A stretch of DNA of 45,020 bases from Peribacillus acanthi (GCF_003073175.1 NZ_QBBX01000001.1:24797-69816); one strand, 5' to 3'; positions 1-8,377 are shown, numbered from the stretch's first letter. The notes: generated from the sequence alone by a model not told the origin. Numbers and translations are program-made.

Positions 1-971
1 TCAAAAGTTTCTTCGGCAAATTGTTGAAGTGTTTCGTAATGTTGGATAGTTGGAATGCCTTGTCCGGTTTTATGACTTTCTCCACCAACTAATATATGTT
101 CGCTTCCATCAATTTGGACTGAACGCAACGACCGGGTTGGCTCATCCACACTTAAATACATTCCTCCAGGAAATTCGGAGTTTGCTTTAATGGCAAGAAC
201 ATAGGAACGCTCTGCATGCAACCGAGTAAAGTAAAAGCCCATCCCATCATGAAATGGAAAATGAGAAGCAATCACTAAATGATCACACGTAATCGTATAG
301 CCTAAATGAGTGGTAATAATGGGATGATCAGCTTCATTTACTGATTTGGCCGTTGTATGTTCATATACCACTCCCCCCATTTTAATAAAATCATTCAGTA
401 AATGCTTCAAGTATTGAAGGGGATGGAATTGAGCTTGGTTTCTCATCTTTAAGGCTGCTGTAATGTGAAACGGTAGCTTCGAGTCGTATTGTAACTCTCC
501 ATCGATTCCGAGCTCTTTATACGCCTTCGCTTCTTTTTCTAACTGCTCTTTACCTTTAGTAGTCGTTGCATATAAATAAGCATCTTGTACAGAGTAATCA
601 CAGCTAACTCTATGCTCATGGATGATATCCTTCATCATATTTCCGGCTTGAATGTTTGCTTCATAATATAATTTGGCTTTTTCTTTACCAAAATGCTGAA
701 TCAATTCATCGTAAATTAGGTCATGTTGGGCGGTGATTTTGGCTGTCGTATGACCAGTCGTTCCATTCAATACTTTTCCTGCATCGATTAAAACGGTGCG
801 GACCCCAGATTTAGCGAGTAAATAAGCGGTAGTAATTCCAGTAATCCCACCTCCAACGACTAAGGCTTGTGTTGAAATGGACTCTTTAAGGGCTGGAAAG
901 TCTTCTATATCCGTAGAAGAACGCCAATATGGTTCGGGTTGATGTGGCAGTTTCTTTTTGTTAGTATTCAA
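1..971 (-). CDS. FAD-dependent oxidoreductase, YhfW-like, 3' end cut by window
   Basis: The reverse strand encodes about 323 residues that run off the left edge. A Rossmann FAD-binding motif (VVGGGITGITTAYLLAKSG) lies near residue 34, followed by a DAGKVLNGTTGHTTAKIT segment typical of DadA-type amine or amino-acid oxidoreductases. In B. subtilis the similar protein YhfW carries a C-terminal Rieske [2Fe-2S] domain. That part would lie outside the window, so it cannot be confirmed here. The start is TTG at 971, with AGGAGG about nine bases upstream. No ATG lies in a better position. The substrate is unknown. The gene is divergent from the phosphotransferase gene at 1079. Confidence 0.82.
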   Translation of the reverse strand, partial: MNTNKKKLPHQPEPYWRSSTDIEDFPALKESISTQALVVGGGITGITTAYLLAKSGVRTVLIDAGKVLNGTTGHTTAKITAQHDLIYDELIQHFGKEKAKLYYEANIQAGNMMKDIIHEHRVSCDYSVQDAYLYATTTKGKEQLEKEAKAYKELGIDGELQYDSKLPFHITAALKMRNQAQFHPLQYLKHLLNDFIKMGGVVYEHTTAKSVNEADHPIITTHLGYTITCDHLVIASHFPFHDGMGFYFTRLHAERSYVLAIKANSEFPGGMYLSVDEPTRSLRSVQIDGSEHILVGGESHKTGQGIPTIQHYETLQQFAEETF

Positions 972-1078
972 ATTTAATCGCCTCCTAGTAGCACTATTGC
1001 CATTCATAAAATTTCCAAAACCTTATTTTTCATGTGTAAAATCTTAATAAAGTACTAAATCAGAAAAAGGTGATTGTT

Positions 1079-1993
1079 TTGAGGAATCCTTGGGACCCCG
1101 AATATGAATTAAGTCTTGTTGAAGCACGAAAGTTGATAGAATCCCAGTTCCAAGATTTAGTTGGGTGTAACATGCGATTATTAGGGAAGGGGTATGATAA
1201 TACAGTTTTTGATGTTGATAATAGGTACGTCTTTCGGTTTCCAAGAAGAGATATCGCTGTGAAATTATTAGAAACGGAGGCGAAAGTACTTCCTCAATTT
1301 CGTGGCAGAATCCAATTACCATATCCAGAACCCTTGTTTTTCGGTAAAGCAGAAGGAAGCTATCCTTACCCATTTCTCGGATACAAGAAAGTGTATGGTG
1401 AGCTTCCACAAGATTTGGACGATCATCAAAGAATCCAAGCCGCTGAACCGCTAGCATACTTTTTGAAAACCATTCATGCTTTTTCAGTAGAAACAGCAAG
1501 AGAGTTGGGAGTACCGAATGATTTCATTAGAAGAACCGACACCTCATTCCGTAAACCGAAGCTCGAGGAAATGACGAAAAAACTCTCTCAATTAGGGCAG
1601 AAAGTCATTTTTGAAAAAGTGAAAGCTTATCTTGAAACGGTGACGCCATTTGTAGAAGGTAAAAAGGAAACCTTCAACCATGGAGACCTTCATATAAGAA
1701 ACATCCTTGTAGATAATGATGGAGTCCTGTCAGGAATTATTGATTGGGGAGATATGCATATTGGACATCCTGCAGTGGATTTATCGATTGTCTTCGCTTA
1801 TTTACCTTTAGAAGGAAGAGAATCTTTCTATAGAATTTACGGGGAACTTGACGTGGAAAGCATAAAACTTGCCCGCTTTAAGGCAGTCTACACTGGAGTT
1901 TCCTTACTTTTATATGGTTTGGATATTGAAGATCCTTCAGTAGTAAAAGCGGCAAGGGAATCCATTTATTACTCATTACTGGAGCAACCATAA
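1079..1993 (+). CDS. Aminoglycoside phosphotransferase-family kinase
   Basis: The protein has a kinase-like APH fold of about 304 residues. The catalytic Brenner motif HGDLHIRN and the metal-binding DWGD are both present (about residues 202-229), as is an N-terminal nucleotide-binding part (GKGYDNTVFDVD). Family members phosphorylate small molecules such as aminoglycosides, homoserine or choline. The substrate here cannot be told, and a resistance role should not be assumed. The start is taken as TTG 1079, because AAGGTGAT ends about four bases before it. A GTG at 1070 in the same frame overlaps that ribosome binding site and is less likely. A terminator follows directly. Confidence 0.85.
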   Translation: MRNPWDPEYELSLVEARKLIESQFQDLVGCNMRLLGKGYDNTVFDVDNRYVFRFPRRDIAVKLLETEAKVLPQFRGRIQLPYPEPLFFGKAEGSYPYPFLGYKKVYGELPQDLDDHQRIQAAEPLAYFLKTIHAFSVETARELGVPNDFIRRTDTSFRKPKLEEMTKKLSQLGQKVIFEKVKAYLETVTPFVEGKKETFNHGDLHIRNILVDNDGVLSGIIDWGDMHIGHPAVDLSIVFAYLPLEGRESFYRIYGELDVESIKLARFKAVYTGVSLLLYGLDIEDPSVVKAARESIYYSLLEQP

Positions 1994-2003
1994 AAACATA
2001 AAA

Positions 2004-2039
2004 GGGCTTGGGTCTCTTCATAGGACTTCAAGCTTTTTT
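2004..2039 (+). terminator. Rho-independent terminator after phosphotransferase gene
   Basis: GCTTGGGTC pairs with GACTTCAAGC, with two G-U pairs and a bulge. A run of six T follows. It separates the phosphotransferase gene from the lia operon. Confidence 0.7.
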
Positions 2040-2070
2040 GATGTCCTTATTTAAAAACCGGCGTTCAATA

Positions 2071-2098
2071 GGAGGGTCGTACTAATAAATACGCCTCC
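2071..2098 (+). promoter_or_regulatory. Hairpin in the leader upstream of liaI
   Basis: GGAGG-gt-CGTA pairs with TACGCCTCC across an eight-base loop, leaving one two-base bulge. It lies about 93 bases before the liaI start and has no T run, so it is not a terminator. It could be an operator-type repeat or an RNA structure in the leader. I could not place a LiaR box or a convincing -35/-10 pair here with confidence. Confidence 0.35.
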
Positions 2099-2130
2099 AG
2101 ACTTACTACAAAATATAGCGGAGGGCGATT

Positions 2131-2154
2131 ATGGCAAATAAGAAATCTAGATAA
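2131..2154 (+). other. Possible seven-codon leader ORF (MANKKSR)
   Basis: GGAGGGCGATT is followed at once by an ATG and six more codons before TAA. The ribosome binding site is strong and well spaced, but the peptide is too short to judge. It lies 36 bases before liaI and may be a leader peptide, a gene remnant or chance. Confidence 0.2.
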
Positions 2155-2190
2155 GATAGAAACATAAAGACGAGAAAGGAGGAACGAAAG

Positions 2191-2532
2191 ATGAAAAAAT
2201 TCGGTTTACTAGTTGCAGGAGGAATCGCTGCCATCGTATTGTTCTCAAATTTAGGTCCAATGGTTGGGTTGGTGGTTTCACTTGCGATTGCTTACTTCGC
2301 ACTAAAGGGATTCCTAAAAGCAGAAACTACGTTCAAGAAATTTTTGTGGGCAGCTCTTGGAATCATCATGTTATGTGCAGCCATTTCAAACGTCCCTTCC
2401 ATCATTGGTTTAGTGGCAGCCTATGTTCTGTATGTAGTGTATAAAAAATGGAATGAAAATAAAGTGGAAATCATTGAGAAAAATGATCCATTCACAAATT
2501 TTGAAAATGAATGGAAAAATCTAAACAAATAA
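2191..2532 (+). CDS. liaI: LiaI-like small membrane protein
   Basis: The protein has 113 residues with about four short hydrophobic stretches (roughly residues 3-20, 22-40, 49-66 and 67-83) and a charged C-terminal tail. In B. subtilis LiaI is the membrane anchor for the PspA-like protein LiaH and is strongly induced by cell-wall antibiotics such as bacitracin. The sequence itself is poorly conserved, so the call rests mainly on the operon order liaI-liaH-liaF-liaS-liaR. The start ATG has AGGAGG about eight bases upstream. The gene begins the operon, 24 bases before liaH. Confidence 0.8.
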   Translation: MKKFGLLVAGGIAAIVLFSNLGPMVGLVVSLAIAYFALKGFLKAETTFKKFLWAALGIIMLCAAISNVPSIIGLVAAYVLYVVYKKWNENKVEIIEKNDPFTNFENEWKNLNK

Positions 2533-2555
2533 TATTCCTAAAGGAGACCTCTATT

Positions 2556-3203
2556 ATGAAAAACTTATTTAATCGAATGATTAATACCATCTCTGCTGAC
2601 TTACATGAGCTTTTAGATAACAAAGAACAAAAAAATCCGATTGCGATGTTGAATCAATACCTACGTGAGTGCGAGCATGAAACAGAAAAAGTACGTAAAC
2701 TTGTAGAAAGACAATATCGTTTGAAAGAAGAGTTTACGAGAGAATATCACAATGCCCTTCAAATGGCTGAAAAAAGAGCACGCCAAGCGGATGTAGCAAT
2801 GCAAGCTGGTGAATCAGAGCTTCATACCTTTGCTAACAATGAAAAAACAAGCTACGAGGAACGTGCTTCCCGTTTAAAGGAATCCTTACAAGACGTGACG
2901 AACCAATTGGTAGAGCTAGAGCACAAATATGAGGAAATGAAACATAAGCTTAAGGATATGCACATTAAGAGACTAGAGTTAATGGGAAGAGAAAACATTG
3001 CACGTGCCCAAAATAAAATTAGTAACGTCTTAGAGCAAAAATCTGATAAAAACCAGTCTTATGCTAGATTCGATGAGATGGAGTCTTACTTAGATCGTTT
3101 GGAACAACAAGTGAATTCTTCTTATTACCGTCAGACAATCGATGCAAGAATCGCACAGTTAGAAAAAGAAATGAAAAATAAGGAAATGGTGTCAAATTCT
3201 TAA
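2556..3203 (+). CDS. liaH: LiaH, PspA/IM30-family envelope stress protein
   Basis: The protein has 215 residues and is almost wholly alpha-helical coiled coil. It has an N-terminal amphipathic segment (MKNLFNRMINTISADLHELL) and long charged heptads from about residue 25 to 205, as in PspA and Vipp1. LiaH of B. subtilis (about 225 residues) forms large oligomers that protect the membrane. The start is ATG 2556, preceded by AAGGAGA. An upstream in-frame ATG at 2511 overlaps the end of liaI and lacks a ribosome binding site. The gene is followed by an internal promoter candidate and a terminator-like hairpin before liaF. Confidence 0.9.
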   Translation: MKNLFNRMINTISADLHELLDNKEQKNPIAMLNQYLRECEHETEKVRKLVERQYRLKEEFTREYHNALQMAEKRARQADVAMQAGESELHTFANNEKTSYEERASRLKESLQDVTNQLVELEHKYEEMKHKLKDMHIKRLELMGRENIARAQNKISNVLEQKSDKNQSYARFDEMESYLDRLEQQVNSSYYRQTIDARIAQLEKEMKNKEMVSNS

Positions 3204-3220
3204 TTAAAACATGGTATGCT
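3191..3220 (+). promoter_or_regulatory. Candidate internal promoter for liaFSR
   Basis: GTCAAA (-35) and TATGCT (-10) are separated by 18 bases, and a TGG precedes the -10 (extended -10 type). It spans the last codons of liaH. In B. subtilis a weak constitutive promoter in the corresponding place (before liaG) supplies basal LiaFSR. The match here is moderate. Confidence 0.4.
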
Positions 3221-3260
3221 AAGTATGAAATGATAGATAGAAAATAGATAACGACATTCG

Positions 3261-3292
3261 AAAAGGCGTGGATGAAAAGCTGCGCCTTTTTT
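3261..3292 (+). terminator. Hairpin between liaH and liaF (partial terminator)
   Basis: AAAAGGCG pairs perfectly with CGCCTTTT around a 14-base loop and is followed by more T. It would end most liaIH transcripts and let some reading continue into liaFSR, which fits higher expression of liaIH than of the sensor genes. Confidence 0.7.
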
Positions 3293-3326
3293 ACAAGATT
3301 AACAGAGAAAAGGGAGGGGAATTGCG

Positions 3327-4058
3327 ATGTTTAAGTCAAGAACAGATTATGTGGCATCGATATTAATTATCGGCGTCATTTTATTGCTCTTGGAAATCTC
3401 CTTCTTTGATAGTGGTTTGATTGTTTCCCTCGTATTTTCCGCATGTATGATTTATTTTGGTAGGAAAAAGTGGTCAAGGACATTAGGTAAAATCCTTTTT
3501 TGGATAGGTATTGTCAGTGCAGCAGGAGCAATTTTTAGCATGATGGCCTTCAAATTTTTCCTGATGGCAATTCTTCTTTTAGTCATTTTCCAATTTGTCC
3601 AACGAAAGAAAAATCCCCATTTCTTCAATCCGGAATTTGGGACAGATGTGGCAGCCTTAAACCCTGAGCAGGTATTAAAAAAGCCTTTGTTTTTTCAAAA
3701 TATGCTGTTTGGCCGTCAAAAAACGCCTGAAACCGTTTTTGAATGGAATGATGTCAACATTCAGGGTGGCGTGGGTGACACGATGATTGATATAAGCAAC
3801 ACAGTACTGCCTAAGGGTGAAAATGTCATTTTTGTACGAAATATATTAGGGAACGTACAAATCTTTGTACCCTATGAAACAGAAGTGAAAATCGTTCATT
3901 CCACAATTGTAGGTTCTTCAAAGATTTTCAATCAGCATGATCCGCAACTATTCAATCAAAATCTACAATATCAAACAAGTGGCTATGATGACGCTGAGAA
4001 GAAAATCAAGATTGTCACAAGCCTAATGGTAGGCAACTTGGAGGTGAAGCGGATATGA
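3327..4058 (+). CDS. liaF: LiaF, membrane inhibitor of LiaR signalling
   Basis: The protein has 243 residues (B. subtilis LiaF about 241). Three to four transmembrane segments occupy the first 95 residues. A soluble C-terminal domain (about 140-243) holds the beta-rich pattern of the cell-wall-active antibiotic response family (NVQIFVPYETEVKIVHSTIVG). LiaF keeps the LiaS/LiaR system off until the envelope is damaged. The start ATG has GGGAGGGG about nine bases upstream. Its last four bases overlap liaS (ATGA), which points to translational coupling. Confidence 0.9.
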   Translation: MFKSRTDYVASILIIGVILLLLEISFFDSGLIVSLVFSACMIYFGRKKWSRTLGKILFWIGIVSAAGAIFSMMAFKFFLMAILLLVIFQFVQRKKNPHFFNPEFGTDVAALNPEQVLKKPLFFQNMLFGRQKTPETVFEWNDVNIQGGVGDTMIDISNTVLPKGENVIFVRNILGNVQIFVPYETEVKIVHSTIVGSSKIFNQHDPQLFNQNLQYQTSGYDDAEKKIKIVTSLMVGNLEVKRI

Positions 4059-5098
4059 GCATTATTACCCGGCAAATTTTATGGGGGATGTTCTATTCGC
4101 TTAGCCTTGCTTTGATGTTGAGCACTTTTTTTATTTTATTTTATCCCCCTATAAACTTTGAAATCATTTGGGAGCAAGAGATATTCGATCTCCCGTTTAT
4201 TATATTCGTAATAGCGGTTTGTGTATTGATTGGAATAGTCGCAGGAGCTTTATCCGGCTATTCTTGGCATAAACAAATCAAGCATATTGCTGATTCTTTC
4301 ATTGATGTGGAACAAGGAAAGCCCGTTCAATATACGTCTAAAAAACAAGTGTCTGAAGTAGAATCGGTTCTTCAAAAAATGAATAAGTTACAGCAACACG
4401 TAGCCGAGCAGGTAGTTCTTTCTCAAAAACTTGCAAATGAACGTGCTGAAGATCAGGAGAAGCGTGTCCAGGAAATCGTTTCTCAGGAGCGAAATCGATT
4501 GGCAAGGGAGCTTCACGACTCGGTTAGCCAGCAATTGTTTGGAGCTTCAATGCTTATGTCAGCCATCAATGAAACAAGATCGTTAGAAAATGAAACAGAA
4601 AATCGCCAGCTTCAGATGGTTGAACAAATGATTCACCAATCACAGCTTGAAATGAGAGCCCTATTGTTACATCTCCGCCCGGTTCCGCTTAAAGGGAAGA
4701 CCTTGCAAGAAGGCATTAAAGAGTTACTCATGGAACTTAAGCAAAAGGTTCCTATCGATATTACATGGAAAATTGAAGATACAGCATTGGACAAAGGTGT
4801 AGAAGATCATCTATTCCGAATCTTGCAGGAATCCGTTTCAAATACTCTTCGTCATTCAAAGGCCACTTCATTAGAGGTCCTGTTGATATGTCGAGAGCAG
4901 ATGATCATCCTGCGGGTAACAGATGACGGGAAAGGCTTTGATGTCGAACAATCACGGACTGGTTCGTATGGTCTTCAGAATATGCGTGAACGTGCAGTAG
5001 AAATAGGTGGAACTTTGAAGATTGTAAGTGTGGTCCAAAAAGGAACACGCTTGGAGGTAAAGGTTCCTGTACTAAAAAAGGATGGTTGCGATGATTAG
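4055..5098 (+). CDS. liaS: LiaS sensor histidine kinase
   Basis: The protein has 347 residues. Two transmembrane helices (about 9-28 and 45-68) enclose a very short extracytoplasmic loop, as in intramembrane-sensing kinases. A HAMP-like linker and coiled coil follow. The HisKA_3 dimerisation motif [16 protein letters not shown] carries the phospho-accepting His154, and the HATPase_c domain has the N box ([11 protein letters not shown]) and G1 box (DDGKGFD). It phosphorylates LiaR in response to lipid II cycle damage. It overlaps liaF by four bases and liaR by eight. Confidence 0.92.
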   Translation: MSIITRQILWGMFYSLSLALMLSTFFILFYPPINFEIIWEQEIFDLPFIIFVIAVCVLIGIVAGALSGYSWHKQIKHIADSFIDVEQGKPVQYTSKKQVSEVESVLQKMNKLQQHVAEQVVLSQKLANERAEDQEKRVQEIVSQERNRLARELHDSVSQQLFGASMLMSAINETRSLENETENRQLQMVEQMIHQSQLEMRALLLHLRPVPLKGKTLQEGIKELLMELKQKVPIDITWKIEDTALDKGVEDHLFRILQESVSNTLRHSKATSLEVLLICREQMIILRVTDDGKGFDVEQSRTGSYGLQNMRERAVEIGGTLKIVSVVQKGTRLEVKVPVLKKDGCDD

Positions 5099-5723
5099 AG
5101 TAGTGTTTGTAGATGATCATGAAATGGTTAGGATTGGCGTTTCTTCTTATCTTTCTGCACAACCGGATATAGAGGTAGTAGGAGAAGCGGATGATGGAAA
5201 AAAGGGTGTGGAACTTGCCCTGCAGTTGAAACCTGACATTATTTTAATGGATTTGGTCATGAAGGAAATGGATGGAATTGAAGCAACAAGGCAGATTATC
5301 GCCCAATGGCCAGAAGCTAAAATTATCATCGTCACAAGCTTCTTGGATGATGAAAAAGTGTATCCTGCCCTAGAAGCAGGGGCCACAAGCTATATGCTTA
5401 AAACATCAAAGGCAAGTGAAATAGCAAATGCTGTGAGGTCAACCTATCATGGGCAGTCAGTATTGGAACCTGAAGTAACAGGCAAAATGATGAAAAAAAT
5501 GCGACAGCCTCAGAACGTTCAACTCCATGATCAGCTAACCAATCGGGAAATGGAAATCCTTCTGCTAATGGCACAAGGAAAGAGTAATCAAGAAATCGCC
5601 GATGAACTCTTTATTGCCTTGAAAACGGCAAAGGTTCATGTAAGTAGCATCTTAAGCAAGCTAGAGGTACAGGACCGTACCCAAGCGGTCATCTATGCAT
5701 TCAAGCACTCCTTAGCAAAATGA
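5091..5723 (+). CDS. liaR: LiaR response regulator
   Basis: The protein has 210 residues. The receiver domain contains acidic residues D8-D9, the phospho-acceptor Asp54 (ILMDLVM) and the conserved TS and K positions. A LuxR/NarL-type helix-turn-helix follows at about 147-200 ([31 protein letters not shown]). LiaR activates liaIH. The start is ATG 5091 with AAAAAGGATGG ending about five bases upstream. The in-frame ATG at 5082 lies within that ribosome binding site and is rejected. This gene closes the operon. I see no strong terminator, and a promoter for the next gene follows closely. Confidence 0.92.
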   Translation: MIRVVFVDDHEMVRIGVSSYLSAQPDIEVVGEADDGKKGVELALQLKPDIILMDLVMKEMDGIEATRQIIAQWPEAKIIIVTSFLDDEKVYPALEAGATSYMLKTSKASEIANAVRSTYHGQSVLEPEVTGKMMKKMRQPQNVQLHDQLTNREMEILLLMAQGKSNQEIADELFIALKTAKVHVSSILSKLEVQDRTQAVIYAFKHSLAK

Positions 5724-5736
5724 TGCAGGGGTGCTT

Positions 5737-5765
5737 TTCAAACTTAACTGAAAGTGCGGTATAAT
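5737..5765 (+). promoter_or_regulatory. Sigma-A promoter for the fusion methyltransferase gene
   Basis: TTCAAA and a perfect TATAAT (5760-5765) are 17 bases apart. The promoter lies 33 bases before the start codon, so the downstream gene is probably transcribed apart from lia. Confidence 0.6.
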
Positions 5766-5797
5766 GCTGATTAAGTGAAACTTCCATGGAGGATACC

Positions 5798-6973
5798 GTG
5801 AATACAAATACTTATCAACAAATAATCAAAGATTTTGCTTCAATTATAGAAGAAGCACATATACCTTACACATTTATTGGGGAAGCGTCCTTATCGTTAC
5901 AAGGTGTTCCTATTTCAGCATTAGACATCCAAGTATTGATTCAGTGGGATGTTTTGGACTCGGCTTATTCGAATCTTACTAAATTTTCCCCATCTCCCAT
6001 AACAAGAGACGCAGAAAAGGCCGAATTCTGGCTTACCTATCAGGACGTCCAAATAACGATTCTTTGTTATTTCAATACGACCGTCAAAACAGACCCATAC
6101 CGAATTGGAATTACGATTGATGGAAAAGAAGTTTTTGCTCGTTCCTTCTATAGTGGATTATATGACCAGAATTTCCTACACCACTCTCTGGTTAATGAAT
6201 TCCTGCTTAACACTCAGAAATCATTGACGGAACAAAATGAGCAAGCTTGGAATCAAAATAACTACACAGCCTTGATTCAAAGATATGGTGAGCCAGGAAA
6301 GATTGCAGGCAAAATCAAACAGAATCCAAAATGGCGATTGCACCCTTTTTATAAGTACATGCAGGATTTAAAAAACAAGAAAGTCATGCATTTGCTTGGA
6401 TCAAATGGGGTAAAAGCGACAGCTATGGCTTTGCTTGGTGCTGACGTAACAGTAGCGGATTTTTCTAAAGAAAATGAGATGTTTGCTAAAGAAGTGGCAG
6501 AAGCAGCTGGAGTGGATATTACCTATATCGTGTCAGATGCCCTATCTTTGAATGAAGAGTTGGATAACTATGATTACGTCCTCATGGAATTGGGTGTGCT
6601 CCATTATTTCATTTCTCTAAACCCTCTAATGGAAAAAGTGAAATCACTTCTTGCCACTGGAGGAGTCTTTATCTTACATGAATTCCACCCAATTTCGACC
6701 AAGCTTATAGCGTCGAATGGGAAAAAACACAAGGTAACAGGAAATTACTTTGACCCTACACTGCAAGAGAGTATGGTTGCTTTCTCCAAGCATTTGCCAG
6801 ATGAAGAACAAGGCCAATTGTCTAGAACGATCCAAAGAAAATGGACACTTGGTGAAGTGGTCACTTCAGTAGCGAAGGCGGGATTGATTTTGGAAATCCT
6901 AGAAGAAGAGCCGAACCATAAGCTTCATGATATTGGTTTACCGAAAACCTATACGTTAGTGGCGAGAAAATGA
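5798..6973 (+). CDS. Nucleotidyltransferase-like / SAM methyltransferase fusion protein
   Basis: The protein has 391 residues. Residues about 1-110 look like a minimal nucleotidyltransferase fold: IGEASLSLQG (27-36), then LDIQVLI (42-48). Active members have G[GS] and DxD, but here the second Asp is Gln45 and the GG/GS is GE, so the domain is probably not catalytic. Residues about 190-391 form a class I SAM-dependent methyltransferase: VMHLLGSNGVKATAMALLGA (motif I), Asp221 at the end of strand 2, and YVLMELGVLHYF (post-motif). The start is GTG 5798, with GGAGG five bases away. The ATG at 5786 overlaps that site. The substrate is unknown. Single-gene unit with its own promoter. Confidence 0.75.
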   Translation: MNTNTYQQIIKDFASIIEEAHIPYTFIGEASLSLQGVPISALDIQVLIQWDVLDSAYSNLTKFSPSPITRDAEKAEFWLTYQDVQITILCYFNTTVKTDPYRIGITIDGKEVFARSFYSGLYDQNFLHHSLVNEFLLNTQKSLTEQNEQAWNQNNYTALIQRYGEPGKIAGKIKQNPKWRLHPFYKYMQDLKNKKVMHLLGSNGVKATAMALLGADVTVADFSKENEMFAKEVAEAAGVDITYIVSDALSLNEELDNYDYVLMELGVLHYFISLNPLMEKVKSLLATGGVFILHEFHPISTKLIASNGKKHKVTGNYFDPTLQESMVAFSKHLPDEEQGQLSRTIQRKWTLGEVVTSVAKAGLILEILEEEPNHKLHDIGLPKTYTLVARK

Positions 6974-7028
6974 TTTAATTGCTCCGATTTATAGGAATGA
7001 TAAGTGATTGGTAATGGAATCTTGAATG

Positions 7029-7063
7029 CAAAACGGGGCTCAACCTAATAAGGTCAGTCCCGT
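7029..7063. terminator. Hairpin serving converging genes
   Basis: ACGGGGCTCAACC can pair, imperfectly, with AGGTCAGTCCCGT across a short loop. Read on the minus strand it is followed by TTTTG and sits at the end of the gene remnant. On the plus strand it lies about 55 bases after the methyltransferase gene. Confidence 0.5.
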
Positions 7064-7206
7064 ACTTTAATAACAGCTTGTTGATTTTGATTGGACCATT
7101 CCTCTACATTCCATACCTTGGTAATCCAGCCTTCATAGAAGTCTTGTTCGTGCCACATTTATTCCTTCAAAAACCCAACGACTGCTTCCATATGCTTCTT
7201 TGAATT
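7054..7206 (-). pseudogene. Possible decayed gene tail on the minus strand
   Basis: The minus strand reads LNSKKHMEAVVGFLKE, one in-frame TAA, then MWHEQDFYEGWITKVW and about 18 more residues to a stop at 7054. The tail is rich in Trp, Glu and Lys, as in real protein, and is followed by a terminator-like hairpin. No intact start or family could be recognised. It fits a degraded gene end, but a chance reading frame is possible. The rest of the 345-base gap to 7319 holds nothing else I recognise. Confidence 0.3.
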
Positions 7207-7318
7207 CAAAAGTAGGTTGGATCAAGCTACCATTCTCTTAGATGGTTGGTGTGATGAATATTTCAACTCCATTCTATAACGGATACATGGCTACATATAT
7301 TGAGAAAGAGGTGATAAG

Positions 7319-8293
7319 ATGGCAAATCCAAAGAAGATTATTATTTTTGGAGATTTTGGCATAGACGATACGATTGCGCTCTTCAAAGCCATGTTCCGTG
7401 AGGATTTCGAGATACTTGGAGTCGTTGCTGACTATGGAAACGTACCGAGGAATAAAGTGCTACGAAATTTGAATTTTATCCAATATATTTCAGGTAGGTA
7501 TGATATTCCAATCTTTCAAGGATCATATGTGCCTCTAACAGCGATAGATCCCGAGTTCTTTCCAGATGTACACGGTCAAGAGGGGTTAGGGCCATTCAAT
7601 CCACAGTTACCAGAGACAGGGGAATTTAATACATTCCCGATAGAGGACCTCATTCCGATAATAAAAATGCACTATCGAGACTTAACCATTGTCACCTTCG
7701 GAAGGCTTTCTTCCTTGGCGACAACCTTCATCCTGGCTTTGGACATTATGCGGCAGGTGAAGCGAATAATTATGATGGGTGGTGCGTTCTTCTATCCTGG
7801 GAATGTCACTGCACTGTCAGAAGCGAACTTCTATGGAGATCCCTATGCTGCGAACCTTGTTCTCCGATATGCCACAAACGTAACAGTTATTCCCTTAAAC
7901 GTAACCCAAAACGCTTTAATCACCCCTGCAATGGCTGACCAAATCAATGTGTTCCACCAACAAACAAAAGATCCTCTTGGCCTAATGGTGAAGCCACTCT
8001 TAGAATTCTATCAAAATTTTTATAGTAAAAATTATCCGGGAATCCAAGGAGCCCCCATCCATGATGCAGTTACTTTATTCTACTTAGTGAACCCAGATGC
8101 CTTTGAAACTCGCGATCTTCCAGTAAAGGTCATTGTGGACCGAGGCAATGCATTTGGTCAAAGCTTTGCTGATTTCCGATATAATCCACAAAAGGATTTG
8201 GTTGTTCAAAAGGTAGCATTCAATATGAATTATGAAGCATTTACCCAGGATTTTATGAGTTCATTTTTACGAAACCGAATCAATGAGGAATAA
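7319..8293 (+). CDS. Nucleoside hydrolase-family protein (IunH-like)
   Basis: The protein has 324 residues, a normal length for inosine-uridine-preferring nucleoside hydrolases, which split ribonucleosides into base and ribose. The N-terminal calcium/ribose motif DxDxxxDD reads FGDFGIDD (10-17): the first Asp is Phe10, while Asp12, Asp16 and Asp17 are kept. The middle motif IIMMGGAFFYPGNVT and the later EAN...DPYAA are close to the family pattern (EFN replaced by EAN). The catalytic-region HDA (in GAPIHDAVTLF) is present. Activity is likely but the substrate may differ. AGAGGTGATAAG precedes the ATG. topB follows 84 bases later. Confidence 0.82.
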   Translation: MANPKKIIIFGDFGIDDTIALFKAMFREDFEILGVVADYGNVPRNKVLRNLNFIQYISGRYDIPIFQGSYVPLTAIDPEFFPDVHGQEGLGPFNPQLPETGEFNTFPIEDLIPIIKMHYRDLTIVTFGRLSSLATTFILALDIMRQVKRIIMMGGAFFYPGNVTALSEANFYGDPYAANLVLRYATNVTVIPLNVTQNALITPAMADQINVFHQQTKDPLGLMVKPLLEFYQNFYSKNYPGIQGAPIHDAVTLFYLVNPDAFETRDLPVKVIVDRGNAFGQSFADFRYNPQKDLVVQKVAFNMNYEAFTQDFMSSFLRNRINEE

Positions 8294-8377
8294 TGATTGG
8301 TTTTATCGCCTCTCTTTCGTTCTGGTTATTTTTTTGAGATACTTATAGGCAGTCAGAATAAACGGAAGGATGTATGT

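Noticed and set aside
2131-2154. Seven-codon frame as a true gene
   Set aside because: Too short to support as a gene; kept only as a leader-peptide possibility.
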